The notes: generated from the sequence alone by a model not told the origin. 64,000 nucleotides of DNA from Bacteroidales bacterium (GCA_020052415.1 JAGVPB010000011.1:192035-256034), one strand, 5' to 3'. Shown: positions 39,713-48,510, numbered from the stretch's first letter. Numbers and translations: made by a program.

Positions 39713-42700
39713 ATGCGGAAAAAATTATTACTCCTGATGATTATCGGGATGTTTTGCCCATTCCTAATGAGGGCTGGATGGATTCCAATTAATAATCAGA
39801 AAACATCACCAGCGCCACCTATTGTAACTCTGATCAGTGATGACATCAACAGCACTGTCCTCAAAATTGAAATTTCCGGATTCGACCTGAAGGAATTTAT
39901 TTCCGGCGATCATCATTATCAAAAGATAGATTTACTGTCGGAATCGTTTACAACAAATCCCGGTTTTCCGGAATTGCCATATATTGCAAAAGTAATAGCT
40001 GTTCCCGACAGGGCTGCTGTTTCTTTTGAAGTTTTAGAATCAGGTGAGATACAAACATTTAACAACATTTATCTGCCACCCGCACGCGAAAGCTGGCTGG
40101 AAGGATCGCCTGAAACACCTTATTCCGAAAATAGCCATGCTTACCATTCCATGAATGCCTTCCCCGATGAATTTGCTCAATTGGATCCGCCATCTGTATT
40201 TCGCGATTTTCGTATTACCCGTGTATCTGTTTTCCCTTTGCGCTATATTGCTGCAAAAAAGGAACTGCAGACGGTTTCATCCATTACAATCCGCATTAAT
40301 TATGGACAAGGTGAAGTGATAAATCCTAAAACCAGTGCAAAAAAACCAATTGCACCTTCTTTTGGTCAATTGTACCGCAGTTTGATTTTTAATTATGCAG
40401 GTGTTTTAAACAAACTGTATGGGGGAAAGGAAGAAGGGCATGAGTTGATGCTCTGTATTATGCCTGATGAATTTGTCGCCAGCTTCCAGCCGTATGCTGA
40501 TTGGAAAAGATTAAGCGGTATAGATATTCATGTAACAAAATTCAGTGATATTGGGGCAAATTCCTCCGACCCCGACATAATTAAGAACCATATTGCCGAT
40601 GCCTTCCACAATTGGGACGTAACCCCGACTTATGTTTTGCTGGTTGGTGATGATGGAATTTTTCCTGTACATTTTATTGGCTTTGCAAGTGAAGACTACT
40701 TCGTTGAAATTGACGGCGATGATTATTTCCCTGAAATGATGATCGGACGGTTTACAAACCAGAGTGATTATGCAATGCAGGTGATGATCAACAAATTTCT
40801 GAAGTACGAAAAAACACCCTATACCGTCAATACCGACTGGTTTAAAAAAGGCACCGTTTGCTCAAATAATTATTATGCCTCACAAGTTGCAACCAAGCGG
40901 TTTGCTGCAGAACGCATGCTTCTGGATGGCGGTTTTACTTCAGTTGATACCATGATGAGCGATCCCGGTTGCACTTACGTCCTAACTGACGTTGTTAATG
41001 CCATAAACAGCGGAAGAAGCTATTTAAACTATAGGGGTGAAGGCTGGAATGACGGCTGGCATGCAACCTGTTACTATTTCGATGTTTCAAATGTCAGCAG
41101 TTTAAATAACGGGCAAAAATTTACCTTTGTTACCAGCATTGGATGCGGTGTTGCCATGTTTAACGCTTCCAGCGGTAATTGCTTTGGAGAAGAATGGATT
41201 GAGATGGGAACAATTGCTAATCCGAAAGGTGCAGCTGCGTTTATCGGACCAACCGGAAATACACATACAGCTTACAATAACAATATTGACAGGGGTATCT
41301 ACGTCGGCATGTTCCAGGAAGGAATGGAAACTCCGGGACAGGCACTGCTTCGGGGTAAACTTTATATGTACACTGTTTTCGGAAATGAATACTATGTGGA
41401 ATACCATTATAGAATTTACTGTGTTCTTGGAGATCCAAGCATCCATATCTGGAAGGATGTACCACAGGCAGTTATAGTGAATTATCCTGCGTCTATCCCA
41501 TTTGGTAATAATCTTGTTAATTTTACAGTTACTCATACGGCAACTGGCCTGCCTGTAGCTAATGCACAGATTTGTGTGACTGGTGATACTCTTTTCGCAA
41601 CCGGCACTACAGATTCGACCGGTAATGCGTTGGTTGAAATCACCTCTGAGATTGCGGAAACATTGAATGTTACGGTTCGCGGTGGAAATGTAATCCCGTG
41701 GCAGGGAATATTGTATGTGGTTCAGCCGACAGGTCCCTATGTTGTTAAAGATTCCTATATTATCAATGATGTAACAGGTGGTAACGGCAATGCCCTGATG
41801 GATTACGGTGAAACCAATTTATTAAGCCTTACCATGAAAAATGTTGGTGTCCAGTTAGCAGAAAACGTCGTTGTTACCCTTAACACAGAAGATACATACA
41901 TCACCATAACCGACAACACAGCATATTATGGAAATATTGCTGCCGGTTCTACCGCTGTTGTAACCAATGGATTTGCTTATTCAGTGGCAAATAATATTCC
42001 CGATCTCCATTCAGTTATCATTGAAGTAAACGCTACCAATGGATCAGATACCTGGACAAGTAATATTTCAATCGAAGGGCATGCACCTATCCTAGAATAT
42101 TTGGATTTTGACCTTGCTGATCCGACAGGAAACAACAACGGTAAATTTGATCCGGGTGAGACGGTAAATATTACAATCTACATTGAGAATTCTGGTTCAT
42201 CAGAGGCATTTAATGTTCTTGGCGTATTAACCGAAAATGATCCATTTGTTGTGGTGAATTCCTCTCAAATGAGTTTTGGAAATATTTCAGGTGGAGTGCC
42301 GGCAAATGCTGTGTATAGTGTAAGCGCAGCTCCCAATACTCCGGCCGGACATCTCGCAGATTTGACTTTAACCCTGAATGCTGATTTAGGTATAACCGGT
42401 GGCGATGAACTGACAGTTATTATCGGTCAAATTCCTGTACTCATTCTTGATCTTGATGGAAACGGAAATTCGGCGCCGGATATGGAAACTGCTTTAAACA
42501 CGATGGATATTTCCTTTGAGACCCTTTCTTCCTTCCCGCCGGATCTGAATTTATATTCAACAATTTTCCTCTGTCTCGGCATTTTTTCTGAAAACCATGT
42601 ATTGACAAGTACAGAAGGCCAGTCTCTTGCAAATTACCTTAATAACGGAGGCTCTCTATATATGGAAGGCGGAGATACATGGGCTTATGATCAGCAAACG

Positions 42701-44047
42701 GCCGTTTATCCAATGTTTAATATTGATGGCACCAACGATGGATCCTCTGATATGGGGACATTGCTGGGACAAACCGCTACCTTTACAGAAGGAATGTCTT
42801 TCGTCTATAACGGCGACAATAGCTGGATGGATCATATTGAGCCAATAACACCTGCTTATAAAATCTTCAATAATCAATCGCCTCAGTACGGGACAGGTAT
42901 AGCCTATAATGACGGAGATTACAAAACCATCGGCGCTTCTCATGAATTTGGCGGATTGGTAGATGGGTCATTTCCGTCAACTAAGGAAGAACTGATGGCC
43001 GCCTATCTTGAATTTCTTGGAATTACAACCTCTTTACAGGCCATCTTTAATTCAAATGCAACCCTTGTTTGTGAGAATAACACCATTGACTTTTATGATC
43101 AGTCAACAGGCGAGGTTACGTCATGGGAATGGATATTTGAGGGCGGTGATCCTTCTACTTCCTTCATGCAAAACCCGACAGCTTATTATTCCACACCCGG
43201 AAGTTATGATGTAACCCTTACGGTTTCCGATGGAGTTGAAACCAGTACCTTAACCCTTAACGATTACATCACAGTCAGCTCAATGCCGGGTGTTCCGGCT
43301 ACTCCCGCAGGGCCAACTTCAGTTTGCGGGACCGTTGGGATTACAAATTACAGCACCACAGGTTTACCAGGAATACCTTCTTACGATTGGCTATTTGAGC
43401 CGTCTTTAGCCGGAAATGTAACCGGTACAGGCTTAACAGCTACTGTTATTTGGGCATCCGGATTTTTAGGTAATGCAACCCTGAAAGTTGCAGGTGAAAA
43501 TGTGTGCGGAACCGGTACTTATTCGACGGCATTAAGCATCTCCCGCTATTTACCCGAAGTCACTCTTGAGCCTTTTGATTGGGTTTGCCTCACCTGGCCG
43601 GCATTTGAACTTACCGGCGGAATGCCTGCAGATGGTGAATATTCCGGTCCGGGTGTTGAAAACGGATGGTTTAATCCGGCCTCGGCTGGTGTTGGCACTC
43701 ACATCATTACCTACACTTATACCGATCCTAACAGTTGTGAAAATTTTGCTATAGAAACTATTTTGGTTGACCCCTGTACAGGTATTGATGAAAGTGATGC
43801 TGATTCAGATATTTTGATTTACCCTAATCCGGGAAAAGGAATTTTTACAATCAAACTGAACCATATTACCTGTAAAATAAACATCGAACTGTTCAACTCG
43901 CTTGAGGAACGATTGTTAAAAGAAGATAATCTTAACCTGACAACCGGATACAACCTTGATCTGAGCAACCTGCCGGCAGGTATTTATTACCTGCATGTTA
44001 CGGGTGATGATGTGGATCAGGTGAGTAAAATTATTATTCAGAAATAA
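39713..44047 (+). CDS. Gingipain-like (C25) protein 5, His-to-Glu variant, T9SS type A domain
   Basis: The start is the ATG at 39713 (MRKKLLLLMIIGMFCPFLMRA, mature GWIPI), which aligns with the other copies; the frame extends upstream to a TTG at 39677 without a signal-like sequence. The 1444-residue protein has the propeptide and a C25 fold with Glu443 in NYRGEGW and Cys478. Its active-site loop reads GEGWNDGWHATCYY, another variant. The tail is that of protein 3: CARDB-like, the amidotransferase-like alpha/beta domain (~905-1105), PKD, Ig-like, and a type A CTD (IYPNPGKGIFTI to VSKIIIQK). The CTD is itself more divergent than the rest (NLTTGYNLDLSNLPAGIYYL). It is 66 bp after protein 4 and likely in one transcript with it. 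Confidence 0.9.
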   Translation: MRKKLLLLMIIGMFCPFLMRAGWIPINNQKTSPAPPIVTLISDDINSTVLKIEISGFDLKEFISGDHHYQKIDLLSESFTTNPGFPELPYIAKVIAVPDRAAVSFEVLESGEIQTFNNIYLPPARESWLEGSPETPYSENSHAYHSMNAFPDEFAQLDPPSVFRDFRITRVSVFPLRYIAAKKELQTVSSITIRINYGQGEVINPKTSAKKPIAPSFGQLYRSLIFNYAGVLNKLYGGKEEGHELMLCIMPDEFVASFQPYADWKRLSGIDIHVTKFSDIGANSSDPDIIKNHIADAFHNWDVTPTYVLLVGDDGIFPVHFIGFASEDYFVEIDGDDYFPEMMIGRFTNQSDYAMQVMINKFLKYEKTPYTVNTDWFKKGTVCSNNYYASQVATKRFAAERMLLDGGFTSVDTMMSDPGCTYVLTDVVNAINSGRSYLNYRGEGWNDGWHATCYYFDVSNVSSLNNGQKFTFVTSIGCGVAMFNASSGNCFGEEWIEMGTIANPKGAAAFIGPTGNTHTAYNNNIDRGIYVGMFQEGMETPGQALLRGKLYMYTVFGNEYYVEYHYRIYCVLGDPSIHIWKDVPQAVIVNYPASIPFGNNLVNFTVTHTATGLPVANAQICVTGDTLFATGTTDSTGNALVEITSEIAETLNVTVRGGNVIPWQGILYVVQPTGPYVVKDSYIINDVTGGNGNALMDYGETNLLSLTMKNVGVQLAENVVVTLNTEDTYITITDNTAYYGNIAAGSTAVVTNGFAYSVANNIPDLHSVIIEVNATNGSDTWTSNISIEGHAPILEYLDFDLADPTGNNNGKFDPGETVNITIYIENSGSSEAFNVLGVLTENDPFVVVNSSQMSFGNISGGVPANAVYSVSAAPNTPAGHLADLTLTLNADLGITGGDELTVIIGQIPVLILDLDGNGNSAPDMETALNTMDISFETLSSFPPDLNLYSTIFLCLGIFSENHVLTSTEGQSLANYLNNGGSLYMEGGDTWAYDQQTAVYPMFNIDGTNDGSSDMGTLLGQTATFTEGMSFVYNGDNSWMDHIEPITPAYKIFNNQSPQYGTGIAYNDGDYKTIGASHEFGGLVDGSFPSTKEELMAAYLEFLGITTSLQAIFNSNATLVCENNTIDFYDQSTGEVTSWEWIFEGGDPSTSFMQNPTAYYSTPGSYDVTLTVSDGVETSTLTLNDYITVSSMPGVPATPAGPTSVCGTVGITNYSTTGLPGIPSYDWLFEPSLAGNVTGTGLTATVIWASGFLGNATLKVAGENVCGTGTYSTALSISRYLPEVTLEPFDWVCLTWPAFELTGGMPADGEYSGPGVENGWFNPASAGVGTHIITYTYTDPNSCENFAIETILVDPCTGIDESDADSDILIYPNPGKGIFTIKLNHITCKINIELFNSLEERLLKEDNLNLTTGYNLDLSNLPAGIYYLHVTGDDVDQVSKIIIQK

Positions 44048-44120
44048 GAGTCGCCCGGCGTTCATTCAAAAAATACGTTTTCAGTTTTTGAGCATTTCTA
44101 CTTTTGAATCACAAAATAGC

Positions 44121-44240
44121 TATCCCACACCCGCCTTCGGTCAGGCTGGTTTTAGTGCAGCACGCGGTAATCGTGATTGGTTTTCCAACACACAAGGCCT
44201 GCCACAATCCAGCCACTTCCGGCCCGAAAACGTTATCAGG
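44121..44240. other. GC-rich non-coding segment upstream of the toxin-antitoxin pair
   Basis: This 120-bp stretch is visibly richer in G and C than its surroundings (for example CCCGCCTTCGGTCAGGCTGG and TCCGGCCCGAAAACG) and shows no gene with a credible product. It sits between C25 protein 5 and the YefM operator. It may be foreign DNA brought in with the toxin-antitoxin pair, but its origin cannot be decided from sequence alone. Confidence 0.45.
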
Positions 44241-44283
44241 TATTTTAAAATAAATCTGACCCAAATAGCAAAATTCAACTTTT

Positions 44284-44313
44284 TGTACTTATATTTGTAC
44301 CCTGAAACGTACA
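44284..44313. promoter_or_regulatory. Promoter and YefM-type operator of the toxin-antitoxin operon
   Basis: Three TGTAC half-cores lie here: TGTAC at 44284, TGTAC at 44296 and its complement GTACA at 44309. TTTGTAC and GTACAAA form inverted repeats. YefM-YoeB operators of other bacteria are built from adjacent repeats with a TGTACA core. A perfect TAnnTTTG promoter box (TATATTTG, 44290-44297) overlaps the repeats, so binding by YefM or YefM-YoeB would block transcription. The antitoxin ATG follows at 44328. Confidence 0.65.
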
Positions 44314-44327
44314 AATTAAACTACATC

Positions 44328-44582
44328 ATGTTAACAACAACAATTTCCGATTTTCGAAAAGATATTAAACAGTACCTTGACCGTGTGACTGAAAACTTTG
44401 AAACCTTGATAATTAATAGAGGTAAAGACAGAGGTGTGGTCATTATGTCGTTGGACGAGTATAATTCGCTAAATGCTACCTATCATGAATTGTCATCCAA
44501 GACAAATGAAAAAAGACTAGATTCAGCTATTGAAAAACTTCGCTCAGGCTCATCATTCCATAAAGACCTTATAGAGCAATGA
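44328..44582 (+). CDS. yefM: YefM/Phd-family antitoxin
   Basis: The 84-residue protein begins MLTTTISDFRKDIKQYLDRV and continues ETLIINRGKDRGVVIMSLDEYNSL, the Phd/YefM DNA-binding fold. A C-terminal tail (KLRSGSSFHKDLIEQ) would bind the toxin. The frame is open further upstream to ~44088, but that part has no antitoxin similarity and precedes the promoter, so 44328 is the start. It neutralises YoeB and represses the operon at the TGTAC repeats just upstream. The stop codon overlaps the toxin start (ATGA), the classic coupling for this pair. Confidence 0.93.
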   Translation: MLTTTISDFRKDIKQYLDRVTENFETLIINRGKDRGVVIMSLDEYNSLNATYHELSSKTNEKRLDSAIEKLRSGSSFHKDLIEQ

Positions 44583-44836
44583 GATATATTTTTGTAGATG
44601 AGTCTTGGGAGGATTATTTGTATTGGCAAAAGACCGATAAAAAAATTTTGTCGAAAATAAATGAATTGTTGAAAGACATTTCACGAACACCTTTTTCGGG
44701 CATAGGAAAACCAGAACCTTTGAAGCATAAGTATAGAGGATATTGGTCGCGCAGAATTGATGGCGAACACAGATTGATATACAGAGTGAAAGATGATGAA
44801 ATATTAATTGCGAAATGTAGATTTCATTATGACTGA
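44579..44836 (+). CDS. yoeB: YoeB-family ribosome-dependent mRNA interferase toxin
   Basis: YoeB binds the ribosomal A site and cuts mRNA. The 85-residue product matches the family from end to end (DESWEDYLYWQKTDKKI, GKPEPLKH, YWSRRIDGEHRLIYRV, CRFHYD). Residues known to matter in E. coli YoeB are present at the same numbers: Glu46, Arg65, His83 and Tyr84. The toxin therefore looks intact and active. It starts within the antitoxin stop codon. The pair sits between two protease genes, where it may simply be a passenger that stabilises this region (inference). Confidence 0.95.
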   Translation: MRYIFVDESWEDYLYWQKTDKKILSKINELLKDISRTPFSGIGKPEPLKHKYRGYWSRRIDGEHRLIYRVKDDEILIAKCRFHYD

Positions 44837-44897
44837 AGTCGGATAAATTTAACTGACAATAAATTTTATTTCGGCCATTTTCTCACCCGGAAATTAA

Positions 44898-44905
44898 TAT
44901 ATTTG
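44898..44905 (+). promoter_or_regulatory. Candidate -7 box of the M28 peptidase gene
   Basis: TATATTTG matches TAnnTTTG and lies 21 bp before the ATG at 44927. The next upstream ATG-like start (44903) falls inside the box, which supports 44927. Confidence 0.45.
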
Positions 44906-44926
44906 CCGTTTATAAATACTATTAAT

Positions 44927-47626
44927 ATGAAAAACATATTCATTTCACTGTTCCTGCTGTTTTTTATAGCAAATCTTTATTCAGCCGAGTTGATCCTTGT
45001 TAAAACAAATAATGCTGCAGAACTGAAGCCACTCTTCGATTCAAAAAATATCAGTGTGAATTATGTTGGAAAAGATTTTGTAATCGCAACAAAATCAGGC
45101 GCCATTAAACAAACTCTGACTATTCTGGATCAAACCGCCTGGGGAAGCAACGAAAACTATTTTATCGTGTTTACCGGAAAAAAAATGAAGGAATCCTATT
45201 TGCAGGAAGTTTTAACTTTTTCCGAAATGCTGTATTCCTGCAATGAATACCTTTTAATTTCAGTTGACAATCCGAACCTTTACAAAGTTAATCCGCCCAT
45301 GGATGGCAGCCTTATCAGGATCTTTAATAAAACGGCAAGCCTGCCTGAAAGCGGGCTGAAATTTACCAAAGCTACATTAACTCCTGATCCGTTTATCGTG
45401 GACAGGATGGCCGAAGTAAATACGGCCCTGATACAATCAAATCTTCAGCATCTGCAGGATTATGATACAAGAAATGCCTACACTTCTCAGTCGGTTTTGG
45501 CTCAGAACTGGATCAAACAGCAATTTGAGAGTTACGGACTGAGCACCCAGCTTTTCGATTTTTCAATGCCCGGCGGTCCTGCCAGCGACAATGTAATTGC
45601 AACCAAAACCGGGACGGTTTACCCGAATGAATATGTCATTATGGGCAGCCATTACGATTCCTATAGTTATTCCGGAAATGCCCCCGGAGCCGACGACAAT
45701 GCAAGCGGAACCTGCGGTATAATGGAGATCGCAAGGATTTTAGCCCCTTACGACTTCGACCGTACCATTATCTTCTGTACATTTTCCGGGGAAGAATACG
45801 GGCTTTACGGAAGTGAAGCTTATGCAAGCTGGTGCGAAAGCCAGGGAATGGATATCCTCGGATACCTTAACATGGATATGGTCGGATATCTTAATCCGGG
45901 CGACCCGGTTCATACCGATATTATTGCTCCGGCTTCGGCGCAGGCATTAGAGGATTTTTATATTTCGATCGTCAATCTTTATCTGCCGGCATTTCCGGCA
46001 GCTCCGGGCTCTCTCTCCGGCGGCGACAGTGACCATACCTCCTTTAATAATCATGGATACATGGGAATTTTTCCGTTTGAAGACAGCGATAACTATAGTC
46101 CCTACATTCACACTTCCAGCGATGTGATAGGTACAAGTGTCAATAATTTCGGGCAGGTAGGGATTTTCACAAAAGCCATACTCGCAACTGCTGTAAGCAT
46201 GGCAAATATGGTGACACCTCCAAAAAACCTTATTGCTATTCCGGGTAATGGTTTTATTACATTGACATGGGATGTTATGTCGGGTGTTGATAGTTATAAT
46301 ATTTACAGAAACGGCTCGCTGACACCGGTCGGCAGCTCTGTTTCCAGTACTTTCGTAGATGATGATGTTACGTTTTCGACAAGTTATACTTACTATGTGA
46401 CCGCAATTTATACCGATACCGGCGATGAAAGCGATCCTTCCAACGAGGTCACGATTACTTTGCTCACACCCATGGCTTATCCTTTCATCGAAGATTTCGA
46501 GGCCGGGACAGCGAGATGGAATCTCGATAGCCCGTGGGGACTCACGACCGGAACTTACCATTCTGCAACCCATTCGCTCACCGAAAGCCCAACCGGAAAT
46601 TACACCGATAACCTTAATATCTCAGCATACCTTTATCCTTTCAGCCTGGCAACTGCAACGAGTGCTGCATTTTCATTCTGGATCAGGTACACAACGGAGT
46701 CGGGCTATGATTACCTTTATGTTGAAATTTCGACGGATGGCAGCACCTGGACGCAACTCGCATCCTACAACGGTTCTCAAAACACATGGAGCCTGAAAAA
46801 CTTCTCATTAACTTCATATCTCGGTCAGCCTTATGTTTGTATTCGTTTCAGGTTTTACAGCGATGTTTCAGTTACTGCATCCGGTGTAAATATTGACGAT
46901 ATCAACCTGAATGTTACAGCACCTGCGTCGTTTAATGTAAACCTGACCGCAATGCTTGAAGGCCCGTTTAACGTATCAGCAATGAACACCACAATAAATG
47001 GTATTTTACCTTTGAACCAGCCCTTCAATCCGACCCTGCCTTATTTCGGAAATCCTATGCCTGACTGGTACTATACCGGTTCAGAAAGTGTTGCGGCGAT
47101 CCCGAATCCCAATGTCGTTGACTGGATACTTATTGAGCTGCGGGATGCCTGGAATGTTGATGGCGCGGTGAAAGCTACGATGGTTTCCCAGATTCCTGCT
47201 TTTATTCTGAACAATGGTTCTGTCGTTGGTTTGGGTGGATTATCACCTTTGCAATATACCGGTTCAATTTATAACAAGTTATTCGTTGTAGCTTATCAGC
47301 GCAACCATATCCCGGTTATGTCGGCCAACCAGGCTGCTTATTCGTCCGGGACATTTTCATATAACTTCACGACGTCCGGAACTCAGGTTTATGGCGGAGC
47401 TCCCGCACACAAGGAATTATCTCCGGGAATATGGGGCTTGCGAACCGGTGATGGCAATGCAGATGGTGAAATTCTTGATACCGATAAAGATGGCCTTTGG
47501 GATTTACAGGCTGCGCAGTCCGGCTATCTTCCGTCGGATTATGACCTTAACGGTCAGTCGGATAATTTTGACAAAAATGACTGGTGGTTGCCGAATTTGG
47601 GAAGCGTTTCTTCTGTACTGGAATAA
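44927..47626 (+). CDS. Secreted M28 zinc aminopeptidase with dockerin-like C-terminal module
   Basis: The start at 44927 gives the signal peptide MKNIFISLFLLFFIANLYSA. The M28 domain (~150-425) has the co-catalytic zinc set: His242 (GSHYDSY), bridging Asp256 (GADDNASG), catalytic Glu289 with ligand Glu290 (FSGEEYG), Asp in NMDMVGY and His in DSDHTSF. An active aminopeptidase or dipeptidase is likely. A fibronectin type III domain follows (PPKNLIAIPGNGFITLTW), then a jelly-roll domain (~515-665). Last is the ~230-residue C-terminal module (AMLEGPFN, VVDWILIELRDA, YQRNHIPVMSAN), ending in dockerin-like GDGNADGEIL and DLNGQSDNFD. This module is shared with the M14 protein, C25 protein 1 and the protein at 60457. 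There is no type A CTD. A strong hairpin terminator follows. Confidence 0.92.
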   Translation: MKNIFISLFLLFFIANLYSAELILVKTNNAAELKPLFDSKNISVNYVGKDFVIATKSGAIKQTLTILDQTAWGSNENYFIVFTGKKMKESYLQEVLTFSEMLYSCNEYLLISVDNPNLYKVNPPMDGSLIRIFNKTASLPESGLKFTKATLTPDPFIVDRMAEVNTALIQSNLQHLQDYDTRNAYTSQSVLAQNWIKQQFESYGLSTQLFDFSMPGGPASDNVIATKTGTVYPNEYVIMGSHYDSYSYSGNAPGADDNASGTCGIMEIARILAPYDFDRTIIFCTFSGEEYGLYGSEAYASWCESQGMDILGYLNMDMVGYLNPGDPVHTDIIAPASAQALEDFYISIVNLYLPAFPAAPGSLSGGDSDHTSFNNHGYMGIFPFEDSDNYSPYIHTSSDVIGTSVNNFGQVGIFTKAILATAVSMANMVTPPKNLIAIPGNGFITLTWDVMSGVDSYNIYRNGSLTPVGSSVSSTFVDDDVTFSTSYTYYVTAIYTDTGDESDPSNEVTITLLTPMAYPFIEDFEAGTARWNLDSPWGLTTGTYHSATHSLTESPTGNYTDNLNISAYLYPFSLATATSAAFSFWIRYTTESGYDYLYVEISTDGSTWTQLASYNGSQNTWSLKNFSLTSYLGQPYVCIRFRFYSDVSVTASGVNIDDINLNVTAPASFNVNLTAMLEGPFNVSAMNTTINGILPLNQPFNPTLPYFGNPMPDWYYTGSESVAAIPNPNVVDWILIELRDAWNVDGAVKATMVSQIPAFILNNGSVVGLGGLSPLQYTGSIYNKLFVVAYQRNHIPVMSANQAAYSSGTFSYNFTTSGTQVYGGAPAHKELSPGIWGLRTGDGNADGEILDTDKDGLWDLQAAQSGYLPSDYDLNGQSDNFDKNDWWLPNLGSVSSVLE

Positions 47627-47654
47627 ATATCAAATGCGATTTAAAAATCAAAAA

Positions 47655-47689
47655 GGTGATCCTGGTCTCCGGATCACCTATAATTTTTT
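47655..47689. terminator. Bidirectional intrinsic terminator
   Basis: A perfect 8-bp stem (GGTGATCC / GGATCACC) with an 8-nt loop is followed by TATAATTTTTT on the + strand and preceded by an A-rich run that gives a U tract on the minus strand. It separates the convergent M28 and outer-membrane protein genes. Confidence 0.85.
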
Positions 47690-47701
47690 CAAAAGCAGGG
47701 A

Positions 47702-48253
47702 CTAATTTACTTTAAAGGTCAGACCAAAACCGAAATCAGCGCCATCATTACTTCTGAAGCCGGTAATGACGTAAAGTCCCAGCTTATCAGTAAAAAACCA
47801 TCTTCCTCCAACTTGAGGACCTGCTAAAAAATAGACTTTTGAATCCCAATAAACATAATCATAATAAGCCTTCGATTTACCATAAAATCCCAATCCAAGA
47901 TCAATACCGGCAAAAACGTCGAATTGTCCCGGCAGTTTCAGCAAATCATTAAAATGAAATTGGCCGCGGGTAATAAAAGCTATACCATTTCGGGAATATA
48001 TATGGTCACCATAAACACTATAATAATAATTGGCCCGATCCCAACGGTAATCCAGTTCAGCGCCTGCACTTATAAAATCATTGATCATAAAATCAGCGCC
48101 AAAACATACCGGTGCAAGACCTAAACCTGAGGTAACTCCAAAACCAAGATTAAGAGCTACATCGCCTTTTACGAACGAATCCTGAGCTTTAATTGATTGG
48201 TTCAGCGAAATCAACGCTGTTGCTAAAAAAACAGTTAATGCAATTTTTTTCAT
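47702..48253 (-). CDS. Outer-membrane beta-barrel protein
   Basis: The 183-residue product has a signal peptide (MKKIALTVFLATALISLNQSIKA) and alternating amphipathic strands rich in Gly and aromatics (VALNLGFGVTSGLG, FISAGAELDYRW, FDVFAGIDLGLGFYG). It ends ADFGFGLTFKVN, typical of small eight-strand barrels of the OmpX/OmpW/PorT-like type. No more precise function can be read. Its nearest neighbours face the other way or lie ~500 bp away, so it seems to be a single-gene unit ending at the shared terminator. Confidence 0.8.
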   Translation of the reverse strand: MKKIALTVFLATALISLNQSIKAQDSFVKGDVALNLGFGVTSGLGLAPVCFGADFMINDFISAGAELDYRWDRANYYYSVYGDHIYSRNGIAFITRGQFHFNDLLKLPGQFDVFAGIDLGLGFYGKSKAYYDYVYWDSKVYFLAGPQVGGRWFFTDKLGLYVITGFRSNDGADFGFGLTFKVN

Positions 48254-48510
48254 AGTGGTAGATTTTTATTTTAAAACGGCGCGAAAGTAATAAAATTATA
48301 AATCCAAAAATTCTGGCATGATGTTTCAATAGTTCAGGATAGTTCAAATCAAAAAGTTCAATCCTGTAATTTACTCAGTTTAATGTGTAAAATCGCTCAG
48401 TTATAAAATCGTGGATTTTATCAATTGAGCTTTCTTCGAAGAAAATGAAACCAAAATATTGTCACTGGACACCAGGATACGAAGTGTGTGCAATAAGCCT
48501 ACATATTTTA

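Noticed and set aside
18007-41041. The GEG motif as a sequencing error or random inactivation
   Set aside because: All five paralogues have the same GAA codon in a strongly conserved context although the surrounding DNA differs, so an error or independent decay is unlikely.
44150-44240. An integron attC site before the toxin-antitoxin pair
   Set aside because: The GTTATCA at the end does not fit the GTTRRRY core, no matching R'' core is found, and no second copy lies after the toxin gene. Kept only as a weak remark.
44088-44327. A longer antitoxin starting at 44088
   Set aside because: The extra 80 codons have no antitoxin similarity, are GC-rich, and precede the operator and promoter; the family start is at 44328.
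45947-46573. A 208-codon open frame on the minus strand inside the M28 gene
   Set aside because: It lies wholly within the conserved M28, FN3 and jelly-roll coding sequence and its product (Cys/Arg/Ile-rich) has no sensible composition. Same for other long minus-strand frames inside the protease genes.
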